Assembly: GCA_002478145.1 (NCBI GenBank)
Contig: DLMI01000209.1
Span: 3,845-19,229, forward strand
Length of the DNA stretch: 15,385 nt
DNA from: Acidobacteria bacterium UBA7540
GTDB lineage: Bacteria > Acidobacteriota > Terriglobia > UBA7540
Direction of reading: 5' to 3'
In this document: positions 15,187 through 15,385 of the stretch, piece by piece
How the letters are laid out: each line of letters starts with the position of its first letter
Position numbering within the stretch: position 1 is the first letter of the stretch
Program-made: the position numbers and the translations under genes
Notes under the pieces: model-generated
The model's input: the letters and a program-made list of their open reading frames with translations, nothing else
Databases searched by the model: none
What the model was told of the DNA's origin: nothing

Positions 15187-15385
15187 ATGAGCGTCATGCT
15201 TAAGAGGCGTACATCAGCGTATGCCTGCACGACTCCGAGGGGGTGGACACCAAAGGCCTGAAAAAAAGAATTGAGGCATTAAGATTTAGACACTTTGCGG
15301 GCATCTCTATAGTAGGGGGAAAAATCGTTTGGGGTCTTTGTGCGGACGTTAAGATCCTTGAGTGTGCGGGCAACCTAATTATGAG
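15187..15385 (+). pseudogene. Gene start with apparent frameshift, cut by right edge
   Basis: ATG 15187 has a strong site (GAGGGAGG at 15174-15181, five nt upstream) but reads only MSVMLKRRTSAYACTTPRGW then TPKA to TGA at 15261. A second frame, open from 15204 to the right edge, is much more protein-like: EAYISVCLHDSEGVDTKGLK, KRIEALRFRHFAGISIVGGK, IVWGLCADVKILECAGNLIM. A one-base deletion near 15200-15206 would join MSVML to this frame. It may be a natural frameshift, a base error in the assembly, or a separate ORF starting at GTG 15243. The DNA from 15260 on is clearly lower in GC than the rest of the window. Family not recognised. Confidence 0.45.

Overview
This looks like an accessory region of a GC-rich soil-type bacterium, and Acidobacteriota is my best guess. 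The reasons are a Ser/Thr kinase fused to TPRs, a MoxR-like ATPase beside conjugation-type genes, a squalene-cyclase-like/DUF362 pair, and many decayed small genes. The taxonomic call is inference; no rRNA or other marker gene is present.

Layout. (1) 1-311, minus strand: the 5' part of a VirB2/TrbC-like pilin gene running off the left edge. (2) 312-1048: no intact gene; it holds a repeated upstream module (523-681) and a decayed small gene (750-920). (3) 1049-2869, plus: a Ser/Thr kinase with seven C-terminal TPRs, probably read from a leaderless promoter. (4) 2870-3322: a hairpin and a decayed minus-strand gene. (5) 3323-4618: a complete IS256-family insertion sequence with 27-bp terminal inverted repeats and an 8-bp target duplication. 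(6) 4801-5802, plus: an unrecognised polytopic membrane protein. (7) 9863-5964, minus: a four-gene operon of MoxR-like AAA+ ATPase, VirB1-like lytic transglycosylase, VirB9-like protein and VirB10/TrbI-like protein, with a possible small truncated ORF after it. (8) 9940-10312: a second copy of the upstream module, expanded into an array of repeats about 80 bp apart. (9) 10463-12351, plus: a squalene-cyclase-repeat protein overlapping a Tat-exported DUF362 protein. (10) 12504-14117, plus: a class I methyltransferase and an unrecognised protein made of two tandem repeats. (11) 14914-14051, minus: a DNA-binding protein whose 3' end overlaps the previous gene by 67 bp. (12) 15187-15385: an apparently frameshifted gene start in lower-GC DNA.

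How it fits together. The minus-strand genes are parts of a type IV secretion/conjugation envelope channel: pilin, peptidoglycan hydrolase, outer-membrane-side VirB9 and the envelope-spanning VirB10. They are split into two transcription units about 5.6 kb apart. Both units are preceded by the same duplicated non-coding module, which suggests shared control or an old duplication and rearrangement. The kinase, IS256 element and membrane protein lie between the two units on the opposite strand. No VirB4, VirB11, coupling protein or relaxase is visible, so most of the machine must lie outside the window (probably to the left, downstream of the pilin) or be absent. The right third is a separate set of accessory genes.
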